NCBI GenBank assembly: GCA_013368315.1
Contig: JAACJM010000031.1
Coordinates: 124,001 to 188,000, forward strand
Reading direction: 5' to 3'
Source of the DNA: Tetrapyrgos nigripes
Lineage: Eukaryota > Basidiomycota > Agaricomycetes > Agaricales > Campanellaceae
DNA length: 64,000 nucleotides
A program made the translations under genes and the position numbers. This document shows, one piece after another, positions 45,420-57,929 of the stretch (positions are counted from its first letter, which is position 1; every line of letters begins with the position of its first letter). Below the pieces are notes generated by a model that was not told the DNA's origin, did not search any database, and saw only the letters and a program-made list of their open reading frames with translations.

Positions 45420-47009
45420 TGGAGTCCATCCAAAGTGGTCGTGTGGAAGGAAGGAGTCGAGAAAAGATTTGGCGACATGTGCATCGTTTTACATATCCGA
45501 AATCTCGATTCCCATTTTTTCGGCTGACGGCAGTTGCCGGCAATACAGACAGCCTAACCCCATTGGCAAGTGCCCGATTCTGGAAGGGCCTTTCGGAATC
45601 TGACGGCATGTTACAATTTTGGCTATGGGGTTCTGGGACCGCTGGACCTCCTTCGCGACCTGTCTACCCCCTTTAAAAGCAGCTTAATTCCACCACAAAC
45701 GTCCGACTTCAGCGTCAGGCCTCGTCAGGCGCGGCGTTAAACATACACGATGCATATCCTTCCATGCCTCATGACCAACGTACAATACCCTGGACCCACA
45801 ACGGGTAAACGTAACGTCTCTCGCGTTTTGGCAAGATATTACCAATACTTCTCATCGATTATATACTATCTATCTCCTCGACTGTGCTCGCAGCCTCGAC
45901 ATCATCTACTGCCAATTTTGTGTCCAGAATTTGAAGAAGAGGAACAGAGCATACTACAGACATGACCTCAACCCATGTGGACCCGGATCATGGACGTAGA
46001 CTTTTCTGCCTGACATCGATGCTGACTGACTCCAATCCGGACCTTCAAGCTTCAAGTTTTCTCCACTTTACCACTTTATTTAGGCTTGGATCGACCTACT
46101 ATACCTCAAAAACTCAAAAAGCTGTTGGATATTACACGGAGTCCACCCTCAAGCAGAATTTCTGATATACATCTTCGTCTCAGGTTCCTGCAAATTGGTT
46201 TGGATTTCGGACCGCAATTACGCATGACTCTAAAAGCTAGCCAGGCCTTGAATTGCAAGCCTTCAACACACACGCACATGTACAAACCCATATCATATCC
46301 CTTCGCATATTGGCTCACCATAGCTTTGCCACGGCCCATCTTAGAGCTACATATCAACTTATATTTCAGGGAATTTCTCAAGCTTATACTTACTCAAGTG
46401 CCACTTTATGAGTTGTGATGCCCGTCTCTTTCATCTGAATGCTTGCTGAATACCCAAGCCTCGAGGCTAACAAACACTTTGATGGATGTTCTCTTTGGCT
46501 GACGACGCACGACGCGACGGATGTGCTCTTCCACGACAACGGTTGATCCTGATCGCAAATACGTATTGGTTGTCCAGTTATGTATGTCTATCTTTCTGTC
46601 TGTCTTTCTGTTTGTATGTCCGTGTCCGGACATACAACTTCGCGGCTAAAGCTAGACTTCCAATTTAAACCTCAACTTCTCCCAGTCCCATCGTACTAGA
46701 AAAATGATGGACATGGATCCGTAACCGTAACCCGTTGACGTTACGGTTACGATTGGTTGCTTGAATTGCACATACAAGCTCAGTGCCAGACGTACTCATC
46801 CTGGACCATAGACTCGTTGAGTTTCCTACTCAGTTAACTTTGTGTCCCCATTGCATCCGCCACTAGCTACTCCCACTCCCGTCACTTCGTCCACCCGCCT
46901 TGAAATCGGACGCACTCTCTATACACTCTCAATTTCACGTGGCTCCATCATGAAATCAACGAATCAACGACTTATGAACCATCAACATTCGAAGAAGTCA
47001 CAGAAGCAC
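45420..47009. other. Intergenic region upstream of the RRM-like gene
   Basis: No convincing gene. The first ~300 bp should contain the minus-strand promoter, but I see no strong TATA box. A pyrimidine repeat (TTTCTGTCTGTCTTTCTG) lies near 46590. Confidence 0.35.
46720..46751. repeat. Perfect 12-bp palindromic stem, 8-nt loop
   Basis: CGTAACCGTAAC is inverted exactly as GTTACGGTTACG around CCGTTGAC. Each arm is itself a near-direct repeat of GTAACC. It could be a paired binding site or a hairpin. Confidence 0.8.
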
Positions 47010-47882
47010 AATGAATAGTGAAGCCGACGTCCAGCTTGAACGTCTATGCCACCAGTCAAGACCCGAAATCACGATAATCACGACAATCACCTCAGGCTGG
47101 CCGCTGTTACATGTGGGGTAAATGTATGGTATGTATTGTGTACGGTACATGAAGATGATGGGACTCCCAGTACACTATGCTCAGAAATAGCGCGTACGCA
47201 GAGGGCTTCTCAAATTAAATCATGGACTCAAAACTAGTAGATTTACACGAAGCTTATGCAATTGCGGTCCCGACGTCAACGTCGGCTTGACTGATGGCTC
47301 GATCATACTCCGCGTAAGTCTGTACGTCTGTACTATAACCCAGTTCTTACTGATTGCGATAATTGAGATAAATCTCTCCTCTCCACGGTGGTAATCATTA
47401 TCGTGTACTTACTAACGATGATCGCCTAATTAATACTTAGCTGTATGTACCAGTACCATAAATCAATGACGTTAGTACTTACGAACAAAACTCTTTTCAA
47501 CGTGCTATCCCCTATACGCGCTGTGATGGATACGCTGCTTGACTATTACAGGAATTCCACCAGGAGGTCTTTCCACTTTCCTTGCTACCATCAATTGCCT
47601 ATGCCACCCCTAGTCTCGACCCCGCTCAGGTTCAGGGCCCAGTCACTGAAATTACAGTGAGCAGCCACCGTACGCGTTCCGCGGCATTGATTGGCATCGA
47701 CAGAACTAGAACTTTTCCATCTTTCCATCCCCGACTCCGAGGCGGAGGATTCTTTCAAATACATCATTCATCCGTCGAGACTCGACGTAGATGTTAACGT
47801 TATACCACGCACTACGTACCGACTGATTGATGCTACAAGTCGGGAGCCTGGACTTGTCAAACCACATGAAGCAGCTGCTTAA
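47010..47882 (+). CDS. Unrecognised possible small multi-exon gene
   Basis: Coding-like pieces lie in order on the plus strand. MNSEADVQLERLCHQSRPEI ends at a GTAAATG donor at about 47117. CGPDVNVGLTDGSIILR ends at a GTAAGT donor at about 47318. An end exon reads LELFHLSIPDSEAEDSFKYI and continues to HEAAA-stop at 47882. The exons between them could not be chained cleanly, and no family is recognised. The second piece faintly resembles the start of a BTB domain, but that is weak. Confidence 0.25.
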
Positions 47883-49677
47883 TACTAAGTCAGTAAGTGA
47901 ACTGGTACTCCGGACAGAATACGATAGACAGCCTGCACTCTGTAGACAAAGTAATGAAATTTAAGTACGTATGCCAATGATACATAACTTATAGTAGGTT
48001 GTAAGAAGATCATCGACTCGGATAGGGTTTAAGGCGCATCCATATAGCAAACAAAGTAATGACATTTGAATACGTATACCAATGATACATCACTTATAGT
48101 AGGTTGTTGCAAGAAAATCATCGACTCGGATAGGGTTTAAGGCGCATCCATAGCAGATTATTCGCGTCGGCACCGATCTATACTTACTAGGCATGTCGTG
48201 CCGCCGTTAGTGGCATTATCAACTTCTTGATGGATAATATATGCATGTCTCTCGAATCTGCGGTCGCTTTGGAGCCACAGCTTTGACCTTGATAATTTAG
48301 TCCTCTTACTCCTAGTGACTGGATGAATTTGGGCGCAGTTCCTACCTTCCGCTCTCGGCTTGTAATTTACGGTTTATGATACTTACTCAGCTGATGCCTA
48401 CTTACTTCCGTTTAAACGTTCATAGGATATTACACTCAAATTGAGGACATACTCTTACGGATCTGAAGCTTCTAGGTATGATGGTGGTTGACCCAAGTGA
48501 CACTTGAATTGAGCTCGAGCCGTATGGCAATAGTAAAGAGATCTTTTAGAACCTCGTTTCTCTGCAAGTGGTCTTGTGCGTTCGGCCTTGGCGCTCGGTG
48601 ACAAAATAGGGGTTGGCATGCTTCGGCATATCGGTGCGAAAATGGGGAGGAGGTATCTTATTGCAAACAGCTTGGTCAACGTCCTTCAAGTTGGTCTCGA
48701 AACTCACCTTCTGTGCTTTGAAGGCTTGAGTCATGGCGAAAGTCCCTCATACACCCGTCGCCAAGCTTAGAGCCGCAAGCTCCATGTTCCTCACTGCGGA
48801 GAGTATGTATGTAGTCATCTGCAGAATTGTAGAGTCCGTACAAAACGTATCGATGATTTCATTTCCGAACCCTAGGTGAGCGCGCATTGGGCGCGCGGTT
48901 GCTTCAAGGCACCTTCAAGATCTTCCTGATTAGAGATTTGAGTATGTACAGACTGTTGCAGTGAGTGCTCAGGAACCAGGGACCCCGAAATACAGAAGGA
49001 ATTTTTCCTCCTTTGGTCATTAAGCCGAAGTTTTTAGCCTTTAGGAATCCCTAGCAACGACCTTGAGGCCTAGACAACATATGACATATCGACGCCACTA
49101 CCTGTTCAACCGGAGTCAATCTCTCCGTACTTACCCACGTACCCAAAAATTCTGTAGCATTTCGTAGAAACGATTTGTCGGAAGAAAAGGGACGCTGGTA
49201 TTCCTTGGGTATTCCTGCACCTGGAATTTGAAAGAAGTGAAAAAAGGCCAGGGAAGACGGAAATGATGATGTTGTGGGTTAAGGGAATTGTATACGGGGT
49301 TTTGAATCAGCGGGCCGCAAGGCTCAGGGTGACGAGAGATAAGTTAAGTCTGAGAGGAATGGCAGTGTAAGTACTATATATAAGTTAGTATAACCCAAGT
49401 ACAGCCATTCCCCGTACTTCTCTTCCCGCCCGAGGCTCGTGTCTGCATTCCCCTGTATGATAATCAGGCTCGACAGAATCACCACTGCTCCCTGCGAATC
49501 ATAAGACTCGCTGGTCCACGGTCCACAGGTACCAACTGACTGATATGAGCCATAGAACGTTTGTTTTGGGGTGCCACAAATTCATCAGGCTTTCAATCAG
49601 ATCAAGTAGTAAGGCTATGGACGGTGTGCGGCTGTTCCTTGAAAACTTCAAACCTTCTTTCGTTGATTCCACTGAGA
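47883..49677. other. Mostly unassigned region
   Basis: It contains a tandem duplication (47949-48155). A short minus-strand coding-like stretch at 48546-48734 (KIPPPHFRTDMPKHANPYFV) has no recognisable family. Nothing else is supported. Confidence 0.3.
47949..48155. repeat. ~103-bp tandem duplication
   Basis: The unit ACAAAGTAATGA(A/C)ATTT...ATCGACTCGGATAGGGTTT ending GGCGCATCCATA occurs at about 47949-48050 and again at about 48052-48155, with a few substitutions. Confidence 0.8.
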
Positions 49678-49891
49678 AGCCTCAACATCCGAAGTTGATC
49701 TCTCCGGACGTGCCATCACCATTCTGAACATACACCGCAAGCTTCTGAATATGTCTATCGGCACTCCATTTGGAGTTGGAAATCCAAGCTGGGACTCGAA
49801 TGGAGCGGTAGACGGACAAATTATGACCTCACTGTCACTGAACGCCACCGGAGAAATGTCTTCAGTTGGATGGGGCTTCGAAACCTCCTCC
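49678..49891 (+). CDS. Unrecognised coding-like fragment
   Basis: The frame reads EASTSEVDLSGRAITILNIH, RKLLNMSIGTPFGVGNPSWD and DGQIMTSLSLNATGEMSSVG, to a stop at 49891. Just upstream a different frame reads KAMDGVRLFLENFKPSFVD, so an intron or frameshift may separate them. Composition is protein-like, but no family is recognised. Confidence 0.25.
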
Positions 49892-50963
49892 TAGTAGGCG
49901 CTTAATCAAACCTTGGCGTAGATAGCAAAGTCGGTAACCTGATAAGATACCCCACCCACAGCTCTACTCCGAGGCACATCTATGTATCCTGATCTACCGT
50001 CTAACGCCCACCTCAGTGATCAGCCTTGCATCATTTATAGCTGATCGAGAACGCCTGTGCGAATTCTCCCGACTCAGACTCGGAGATATGAATTAATAGG
50101 TACTCTATTTCGAGAGCTTTGAACATACCCTTTCGGGACACCTATAAATTTATAAACTGTGAAGGTTTCCAGGCGCCTATCTGTCACTAGGACGTGGAAG
50201 TCGAAGTTGAGGTGTATCACAACTGCATACAAAAAGAGGATCGATAGCATGGTATCACGTATCTATCGTACTGGGGAACGGTGCCACTACTTCGCATGGC
50301 AAGTTACGAGGCCCTCCTTAAAAAAATCATACCAAAATTTCACTCTTGTATTGACTACATAGCAACTACTTACAAAGTAGTACATATGAGCGAAATAAGC
50401 TTAAGTATGTGCTAAGACATGCAGCCAATCATCAATGCAGAGCATGGACACATGGGTTGTAAACATATGACACAAAAGAAAGGCGTGCTTATCGACTAGC
50501 GAACTTCGCAGTGAGAGTCAAGAATAAAAAGATCATTAAGACAGGGAAGGAGGGTGACAGTGACGAAACTAAAGTGAAGATAAAGAAATAAAAAAGAATA
50601 GAAAAGGAGAAAATCAAAACCGACATCCAAAGATCATCAACACGCTGCCAGACACCCAATGCAACGGCTAAATCCAACTCAACTCCAGCTTCATGCCAAC
50701 ACCACAATCACGCAGTGAAGAGCGCAAAGCCCAATCCAGCCACCAAGTCACCCATCACCCAATGAGAAACCAACGTCAACACCAATCACAGGAATACTCC
50801 TCACTCCTCGCTTTTCACTGCTCGTTCCTCGACCCCATCCAAAAATTCATCCAACAAGTCATTCCACCCCGAAACCGGCGAAACAACTGCACATGTAACG
50901 TTGTAAAAACCAACCAACCAAAATGTCCAGACACCTCTTGGCTTGTTCTTGGCCGTGAATATA
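49892..50963. other. Spacer
   Basis: No gene recognised. The right part is probably the 3' flank of the small minus-strand gene that ends at 50964. Confidence 0.3.
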
Positions 50964-51697
50964 TCAATGATTGTCATTCTCGCCCTCAATATCGAGAATC
51001 AGCAGAAGTGACGGCGTGCAGCCGTCGGTCCCCCAACATTCCTCAGAATCCTCACTCAAACTCGTGCGTGACCCTCCCAGAACCCTTTTCCTTATCACGC
51101 TCGTCTGCCCAAAAGGAAAACAGAAAGAAAACAAAAAGATGAAACACGATCAAGGTGGAGACGAGACTGCGAGAAAAGAATCAATGAACAAAAAAATAAT
51201 GGAAATTGATACTCACAAACATGCCAGGTAATACACCACCGAAAACGACTCCATAGAATGCGAGGACATTGTATCGGTTAGCGCCCTCAAGCTTGTCCAT
51301 GTGAATTAATCTCAGTTGGGACCGGTGCCTGGTTGAAGGTCAGCAACAAAACTGAGATTCCACACGGCGCCTTTATCTGGTTCCTCCAAATTGAGAGCAG
51401 CAAACTGTTCGTTGACTCTAGCGACAGTTTCCAAACTCCTCGAGCTAGTGGTAGAACAGGTGAAGAGTACAACTAGATACCGGCTGCACTCGTTGGGGCG
51501 AGTTCGCCGTCTTGACCAAAGATACTTTGGAGACCAAGAGAAGTACTGAGAATGGGAGGGGTCAAGTTGACGTCATTGTCAATGGGCGTTGGATCCGGTC
51601 CAGACCGAGTCTAGACATTTCGGTTGCCGGGATAGCTAGAGACCTGCTTAGGGGTGGGAGATTGAACCCGTGGAAAAGATCGCTCTGAGAACGACAT
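50964..51697 (-). CDS. Small minus-strand gene of unknown function, possibly damaged
   Basis: The start reads MSFSERSFPRVQSPTPKQVS and continues NDVNLTPPILSTSLGLQSIF, then LETVARVNEQFAALNLEEPD and AVWNLSFVADLQPGTGP. Next comes MDKLEGANRYNVLAFYGVVF with GGVLPGMF, a likely membrane helix. After an intron with a GTGAGT donor (about 51124-51228) the last exon runs SVIRKRVLGGSRTSLSED to ILDIEGENDNH-stop. Stop codons (TAG after PGNRNV, TAG after SAAGI, TGA after GTGPN) lie between the coding-like blocks. I could not resolve whether introns or mutations explain them. No family is recognised. Confidence 0.35.
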
Positions 51698-51905
51698 AAA
51701 TTAACAAGAGGCCTCGTAATAAGTGATAAACGGAGAAAAGAGTGGCTCTCGAAGTACTAAGAAGTAGTAGTTTATGCATATAAGCTAGGGGAATTCAAGG
51801 AGAGTGAGAAACATCGACCATCAGAGGCTGATAATTGTGGGATCGTGATGCGTTCGTTTGTATGCTCAGACCTGCTTTTTCGGAACGACAACTAGCTACC
51901 TGGTT

Positions 51906-54276
51906 CTAGGACACCAAAGCATTGAACAAAATTTTTGCAATGATGAAAGGATGGAAAATGTCGATAGAAGTACTGCGGGACTGCAGGCTGTGCCACATTA
52001 CTGAACCTGTGAAGGATTTCATTCGAATCTCAATGTAGATGTTCATGATTTGAATGAACGTACCGATTTGCTTATCCTGTGTATGAAGGCGAAAGGAAGA
52101 ATAGTCACGAGCAGGGTAAGAATTTGTGGTCCTTTAAAATTGTGAAACTTACCTTGCCACAAAGTTCCTCTATACCACGCAAATACCACCGAATGTATGC
52201 GCCCTTGTCCAGGCTTTCACCTTGTTTGGGAATAGTAGTATTGTATGCATAATCTGAGTCAGAGATCAGTAGAAGCCACAAACGGTATTTTACTCGTACT
52301 TACCGATCATTTTGTTTCCCATCCTACAGATCGAATAGTACGTACGTATGAAATTAGATATATATGGACAGAGGCGAGGCCTCAGCCTCATAATACGAAG
52401 GTGCGTACCATAATGGCGCTATCTTATCTGCCTGCGCACGGAAAACTCGGCTTGAGAAGTCGCTGGGAATGCTCTTGACGTCTTGGGTATGCAAATAGTG
52501 TAGCACGTTGTTCAACGATACGACACCGAGCATAGCCTTTCCTACCCCTTGCCTGCAATTGATATTTAATACGATAGCAAAGGACAGGTTCACGATACAC
52601 CAAATTGACGAATCTACTTACCCATAAACAGGATTCACTCTCGAGACCACATCGCCTAGCGCAATCCAATTCGAGGGTAGTTGACTACCAGCTTCTTCGA
52701 AATGGGTCCAATAAGAGGGAGCTTGCGGACGTGTCAATCTGGGTGCAAAAACCAGATGAACTTCAACTGATCGACTTACGAACTCGAACCTTGCTGATTT
52801 GCATCGATTCCTGAATTTCAGGTTCTTGACAGAGATCGAAAAACTTCCAAATCCACTCAGGTATTGGCGCCACAGACTCAACTTGCCTGAGATGTTCCCT
52901 AGCTTCATTGATATCGTTTGGTAAATCCTCCTTGGTACCGCCCCAATTCCCACATACGATCGATACTGTCACATTCCAACCATTATGGACTGCAGACTAG
53001 CGAGTCAAACCTCAACTCACAGGAGTTACTTTCTGCCTTCGCAGACGCAATAAACTTGTGATTCTTCCTCGCGTCTCCTTTGTAAACAAATATTGAGGGT
53101 GCGTCTATGTGTTCTTCCCAGGAAGGTCCTAACGCTTTGAGAGCAAGAGCAGGGGGAATGGAAAGGTTGAATGTGACATAATGCATGAGAGCGTCGTAGG
53201 ACTCGGTCAGATTGCCTTCACTGAGATCAATACCGGCATGTCGCAGCCATTTCTCGCCTGCACGCGCAGGCCCGGTGCAATCTTGTCATCATCAAATTCA
53301 GAATGAATACACGAAGACGAGGTCTTGCAAGACTCACCGATAACCAATGCTGCATCTATTTCCTGGTTTATCCCCTCCTCCGTCCTAATGGTAATTTTGG
53401 TGATATCCTTTGATTTGCCAGTGGTCTCCCTAAGCGACATCCCAGTGACAGTCCCCGCTACCTGCTTTATGTTCGGGTATCTTTGTTCGTTGAGAGTCAA
53501 CCGTCTCAAAAGCGTTTCTAGTCCCCGTCTTCCTGCAACCGTTGTCTTAGGCAAGATACCTCCATATTCGTCAATAGGGTTCATGAGTATATGACCCGCT
53601 GGTGCTACGCGAAGGAATAGTGGCAAGAGCCTGAAAACAGACTTCCGTTAATGTATGAAAAACGGTCATAGCGGATAGCCACTTACCTGATCTCGGATGC
53701 GTTGCATTCCTTTTCAAAGAGTGGGAAGAGGCGTAGAAGTCCGTCAGTGACCGGTAGCATATATCCTGTGGTCATGCGGTATTTTCAGTAAGCTTGTGAT
53801 TTGGGAACTGCTGTACTATACCATGAGTCGATTGGTACTGCATGATCCTCGCGCGTTTATTTTCCTGGTTCCATGAATCGGCTCTCTTCGCATCCTCCGT
53901 ACAAAGCCACGCCTCTGATTCAACGATGATGACCTTTTCGAAGTGATCATGGCAAACGCGAGCCGCAAGAAGACCTGCGATACTGTGGGATGGGTGAGTC
54001 GGCGGATTGCAATTAGGTTCACCAGCGGCGGTTGGTTGCATATAGAATAGACGGGTGAATGGAAGTCTGAAGAACATACCTTCCACCGCATATAACAGCA
54101 GTCCCTTTGATTTTCTTCTCGTCTTCACGGGCTTTCCCAAGGTCTGGGAGGTCCAGTACGATCGTTTCCTTCTTGAGCAAGTAGTTTCGTAGCACCCTGG
54201 CGAGATACTTGAAAACTAACAATGATATTGCACCGTATCCTGCTAGCTTGAACGATTGTGAAGCGCTGGGTAGCAT
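51906..54276 (-). CDS. FAD-dependent monooxygenase-like oxidoreductase
   Basis: The N-terminus (MLPSASQSFKLAGYGAISLL) has a likely membrane helix. It is followed by the FAD Rossmann motif AVICGGSIAGLLAARVCHDH (split by an intron of about 97 nt), VIIVESEAWL, the mid-domain DCTGPARAGEKWLRHAG and the second FAD motif GDVVSRVNPVYGQGVGKAML. The C-terminus reads SIDIFHPFIIAKILFNALVS, stop at 51906-51908. Roughly ten exons join in frame without a visible break, giving about 560 residues. The motif set places it in the UbiH/squalene-epoxidase-like flavoprotein superfamily. The substrate cannot be told from sequence; a role in secondary metabolism is an inference from the neighbouring drug-type transporter. 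Confidence 0.75.
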
Positions 54277-55312
54277 AGTGGGAGGTAAGTAACAGCATGG
54301 TGTAACGGTGGGTGTCGTCTTTTATCCGTTGAAACAATTGTGGCCGGCCCGCGCCACGTAAAGCTCTCGAGGCTTGATTATAATCAAAATGAAAGACGAA
54401 ACAAACTCGCCGCTTACCTGGAGTTCGGTTCATCAGTGTACTTACATAGTTCCATAGTCTCGTACCCAGCCATTTTAGGACAGGAGACAACCAGAAAAAT
54501 ACAATGAACAAACAAAAACCAAGCAGCAATCCCTGTCCCATACCTATTCGGATGCACTAGACGTTCACAGGGATTGCTGTTTGGTTTTTTAAAACGGCTT
54601 AGTCTCCCCTAGACTGACGACATAAACATGTGTGGAATCAGGGACAAGAATCAAGAGTAAATTATCCGACTGCGTTACAAAGAAAGTATGTATAAGTATG
54701 ACTCAGGTCTGATCAACCGTCTAGGACGCGCGCCACTTTTGGCGTTGGCGGCGGCATATCAAATCCCCGAAATAGAAGTATCACGTGTACTTTTTCTTGC
54801 ACGACCTTCATTTTCTCTGCGCATTTTTTCTTATCAGATGTTCTTTATAGGGTATGAAGAGTATATCCTCCTATTTAAGGCTCACAGTGGATATTTTCGT
54901 TGAAAAAAATCGCCGACTAGTGCCAATGACAATTGGGGAATGTCTCCAGAAGTTGCCGTGCGGCACGGTCCACTGCCGCAGAAGACACTATCGCCAGACA
55001 GTTCCAAATTGAAATGTCGTGCGCCAAGACAGCATTTTCAATTGCATCATCCTCCTCATTCCATCCATCGAAGGTCCGATTGTGACCGTATATTTGGATC
55101 AGGGAGCGGTGAACGGCGAAAGGAGAGCGACGTTGAGGTTTACAATTGTGAACCGCTGCTGACTCGGAGATCAGATAACACTATTTTCTCATATTCCCGA
55201 TTCCTACCGGTACTATCCCATATCCTCATGGGTCCGTAGTGCCGGCTTATTCTATCCTATTCTATCCTATTCTATCCTGTCGACATTAAGGGATGTTCTT
55301 AACCCTAGGAGC
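54277..55312. other. Intergenic region between flavoprotein and transporter
   Basis: The left part should carry the promoter of the minus-strand flavoprotein. No other gene is seen. A short minisatellite lies at 55248-55280. Confidence 0.4.
55248..55280. repeat. 10-bp minisatellite (TATCCTATTC)
   Basis: Three and a bit copies of TATCCTATTC occur close behind the transporter stop codon. Confidence 0.8.
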
Positions 55313-57775
55313 CTAGACTTGGCCATTCTCCGGCGCTCGTTTCTCTCCTCCATCCCATTGATTATCCGATTGATTCCTCTTCATTACTTCCTCTTTAGCC
55401 TTCCTTCTCAATTCCTCTTCGTCCGGTCTTATCAACTCCTTATGTTTAATCATCACCACCGCCACGACCGTCGCAAGTGAACTCAAAGCAGCGTTCAAGA
55501 AGAAGAGATCTCGGAATCCGATGGTATACCCGTGATTAAGGATGCTTGAAGCTTCGGAAGGAGAGATGCCTAATGAGGAAATGATGTTTGAGTTGCTTAA
55601 AATTGTGGGATCGTCTATGACAACGGAAATAGTGGATTCCGGTAGTGCGAGTGTATGCATTGAAGAACGGAGGGAGTTGTTTCTGTGGAAGGATCGCAAG
55701 TTTAAGAAAATCGGAAATGGAAGGGAACATTCGACCAGAGTTACTTACACTAAGGCAGAGGCAACGGGAAGAGCAAAAGCGCCTCCCAACATACGGATGA
55801 ACTGTTGGATCCTGTGAATAAGTACGAGGAAACAAACATTAGCAGGACGAATATATGACTGACGTTTCGGAAAGCGGTAACAACCGCCATGTCTTTTCTT
55901 GGTACACTTGCTTGTGCAGCTACCGTCGTTGTTTGCATGGTCTACCATAAAGGGACATCTTAGTACTCAAGAGATTTTATGCGAAGAGCATAACATGAAG
56001 TACTTACCGCGCCATTCCCAATACCAGCCAGAAGCATAAGAACAACCATGACAGGCCTAGAAGTCGTCTCATGGAAGATGGAAATACATCCACACGCTAT
56101 TGCGCAGAGGGCAAAGCCACAGTATACGATCGTCCGATATCTGCCAGTATGGCTGACGAAGAGACCCTTGGGAGATGTAAGAAGTAAGAACACGTTATCA
56201 TGAGATATAGTCAAAGTCCAGCTTACCGCTAACATACTTGAGCTCAGTTGGCCCATGAGGACAGGAATAAGCCATACACCTGCAAAGTGAGTCCTATGAG
56301 TATTCCACTGGTCGGAAATAGACTCGTGAATGCACAGACCTGCTCTTGTAGGGCTATAATCCAACGCCACTTGGAAAAATTGGGGTATGTAATATAATGC
56401 AGCGTAGAATACAAAACCACTGTTGAGTAAAGATTGAGAAACGCGACACAATACGACACACTCGGAGACTTACTTGACAAACATAACGATATAAACACCG
56501 CAGACAGTGACATGCTTGAAAATATACACTGGAAGACAGATATTGAGGCTCAGTGCTCTGATATTATCCAATATGGAAAAAGAAACTTACTTGGAACAAT
56601 AGGCAACTTCGCTCCTCTCCACTCCCAGAGACAAAAAGTCGCCAGAACAAAGAATCCTGAGATCAGGGGCGCGATGACAACAGCAGAACCCCAGGGAAAA
56701 GTTACTCCTCCCTTGAGCAAGCTTCAGTGTACTGAAGCTAGTACCAAGGGAAGTATAAACGTACCCAGATTAACGGCAAAATGATCAATGTACACGCTGC
56801 AAGGGTGAGGATGGCACCAAGATAATCTATGATGAGCAATTGCCTGCAGTTGGACCGAGAACGCCTGAGCATAACTCATTCATATGATGTAGAGATTGGA
56901 GTAATACCTTCCAATATTACCATTAACAGGTTTGAGGGGAAGGAAGAGAACTGTTATGGCCGTAGAGACGACTGCGAGTGGTAGGGTGATCCAAAAACAC
57001 CACTATTATCCAGGAATTAATCGATCAGCTCAATCATCCAAGCCCAGATAATGGACACGTACCCGCCAACTGACGTGTTGAGCTAGTGCACCACCAACTA
57101 TGGGGCCCACGCAACTGCCAACGGCAATCACAACCCCAACAACACCGACATATTTACCCCTACAACCATTGGCAAAATTCAGCAGTCGGGAAATAGCATG
57201 CATATCAAACCTTACCTCTCGCGCAAAGACACAATATCCGATATTATAATTTGCATGATTGAGATAACTCCTCCTCCTCCGGCGCCAGCAATCCCTCTGA
57301 AAATGATCAACTGAATGATGGACTTTGAAAATCCCGAAATCAGATTTCCGAGAACAAACAGAAACACCGCTGAGCAAAGTGTACTTTTCCGTCCAAAAAT
57401 ATCACTGAATCGTCCATAAAGAGGCTGAAAAGCCGTAGAGGTGAGGAGGTACGCCGAAGGAATCCAAGAAGCGACTGAACCCCCGTTAAAGACCCCACTG
57501 ACAGTAGGAAGCGAGGTAGCAACGATGGTAGAGTCCAAGGACTGGGCAAGTGTCACGAAAGAGAGACAGAAGAAGATGACGATGACTTGTTTTGCTGGCA
57601 GGAGATTGGTTTGGTCTGTCAGTTGTATTTCCTTCTTGATTTTGCTACGTTCGTTTCCGAGCTGACTGGGTAAGACATTGGCCTGAAGGGCAGTGACTTC
57701 TACCAACGCAGGAATGACCGGGACGGCCTGAACGTCTGCAGATGGTGCTGCCGTTGCTAGAGTAGAATCAGACAT
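55313..57775 (-). CDS. MFS transporter, DHA2 (14-helix drug:H+ antiporter) type
   Basis: It probably exports drugs or metabolites using the proton gradient. After a ~60-residue cytoplasmic N-terminus (MSDSTLATAAPSADVQAVPV) come helix 1 with SLDSTIVATSLPTV, the MFS loop motif YGRFSDIFGRKSTL, and GIAGAGGGGVISIM. Further on, VIAVGSCVGPIVGGALAQHV is the antiporter motif C region (GSxxGPxxGG). A late exon (YTIGFRDLFFLNAALSSLAT) carries the final helix, and the hydrophilic tail ends RAPENGQV. Many short introns interrupt it; I see no break. The flavoprotein gene lies downstream on the same strand. Confidence 0.82.
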
Positions 57776-57929
57776 TCTGAGCGACTATAAGTCAACAACG
57801 CCAAAAGTTTGCACCGTGCTTTTATAAGTGACTCATTGCCGACGGTGTTCCAAATGAAAACGTCATAGTGCTGACTTGCGCCGTCGGCTGATTTGCATCG
57901 TCTGAATGAATGCTACACGACTGTCCGTA

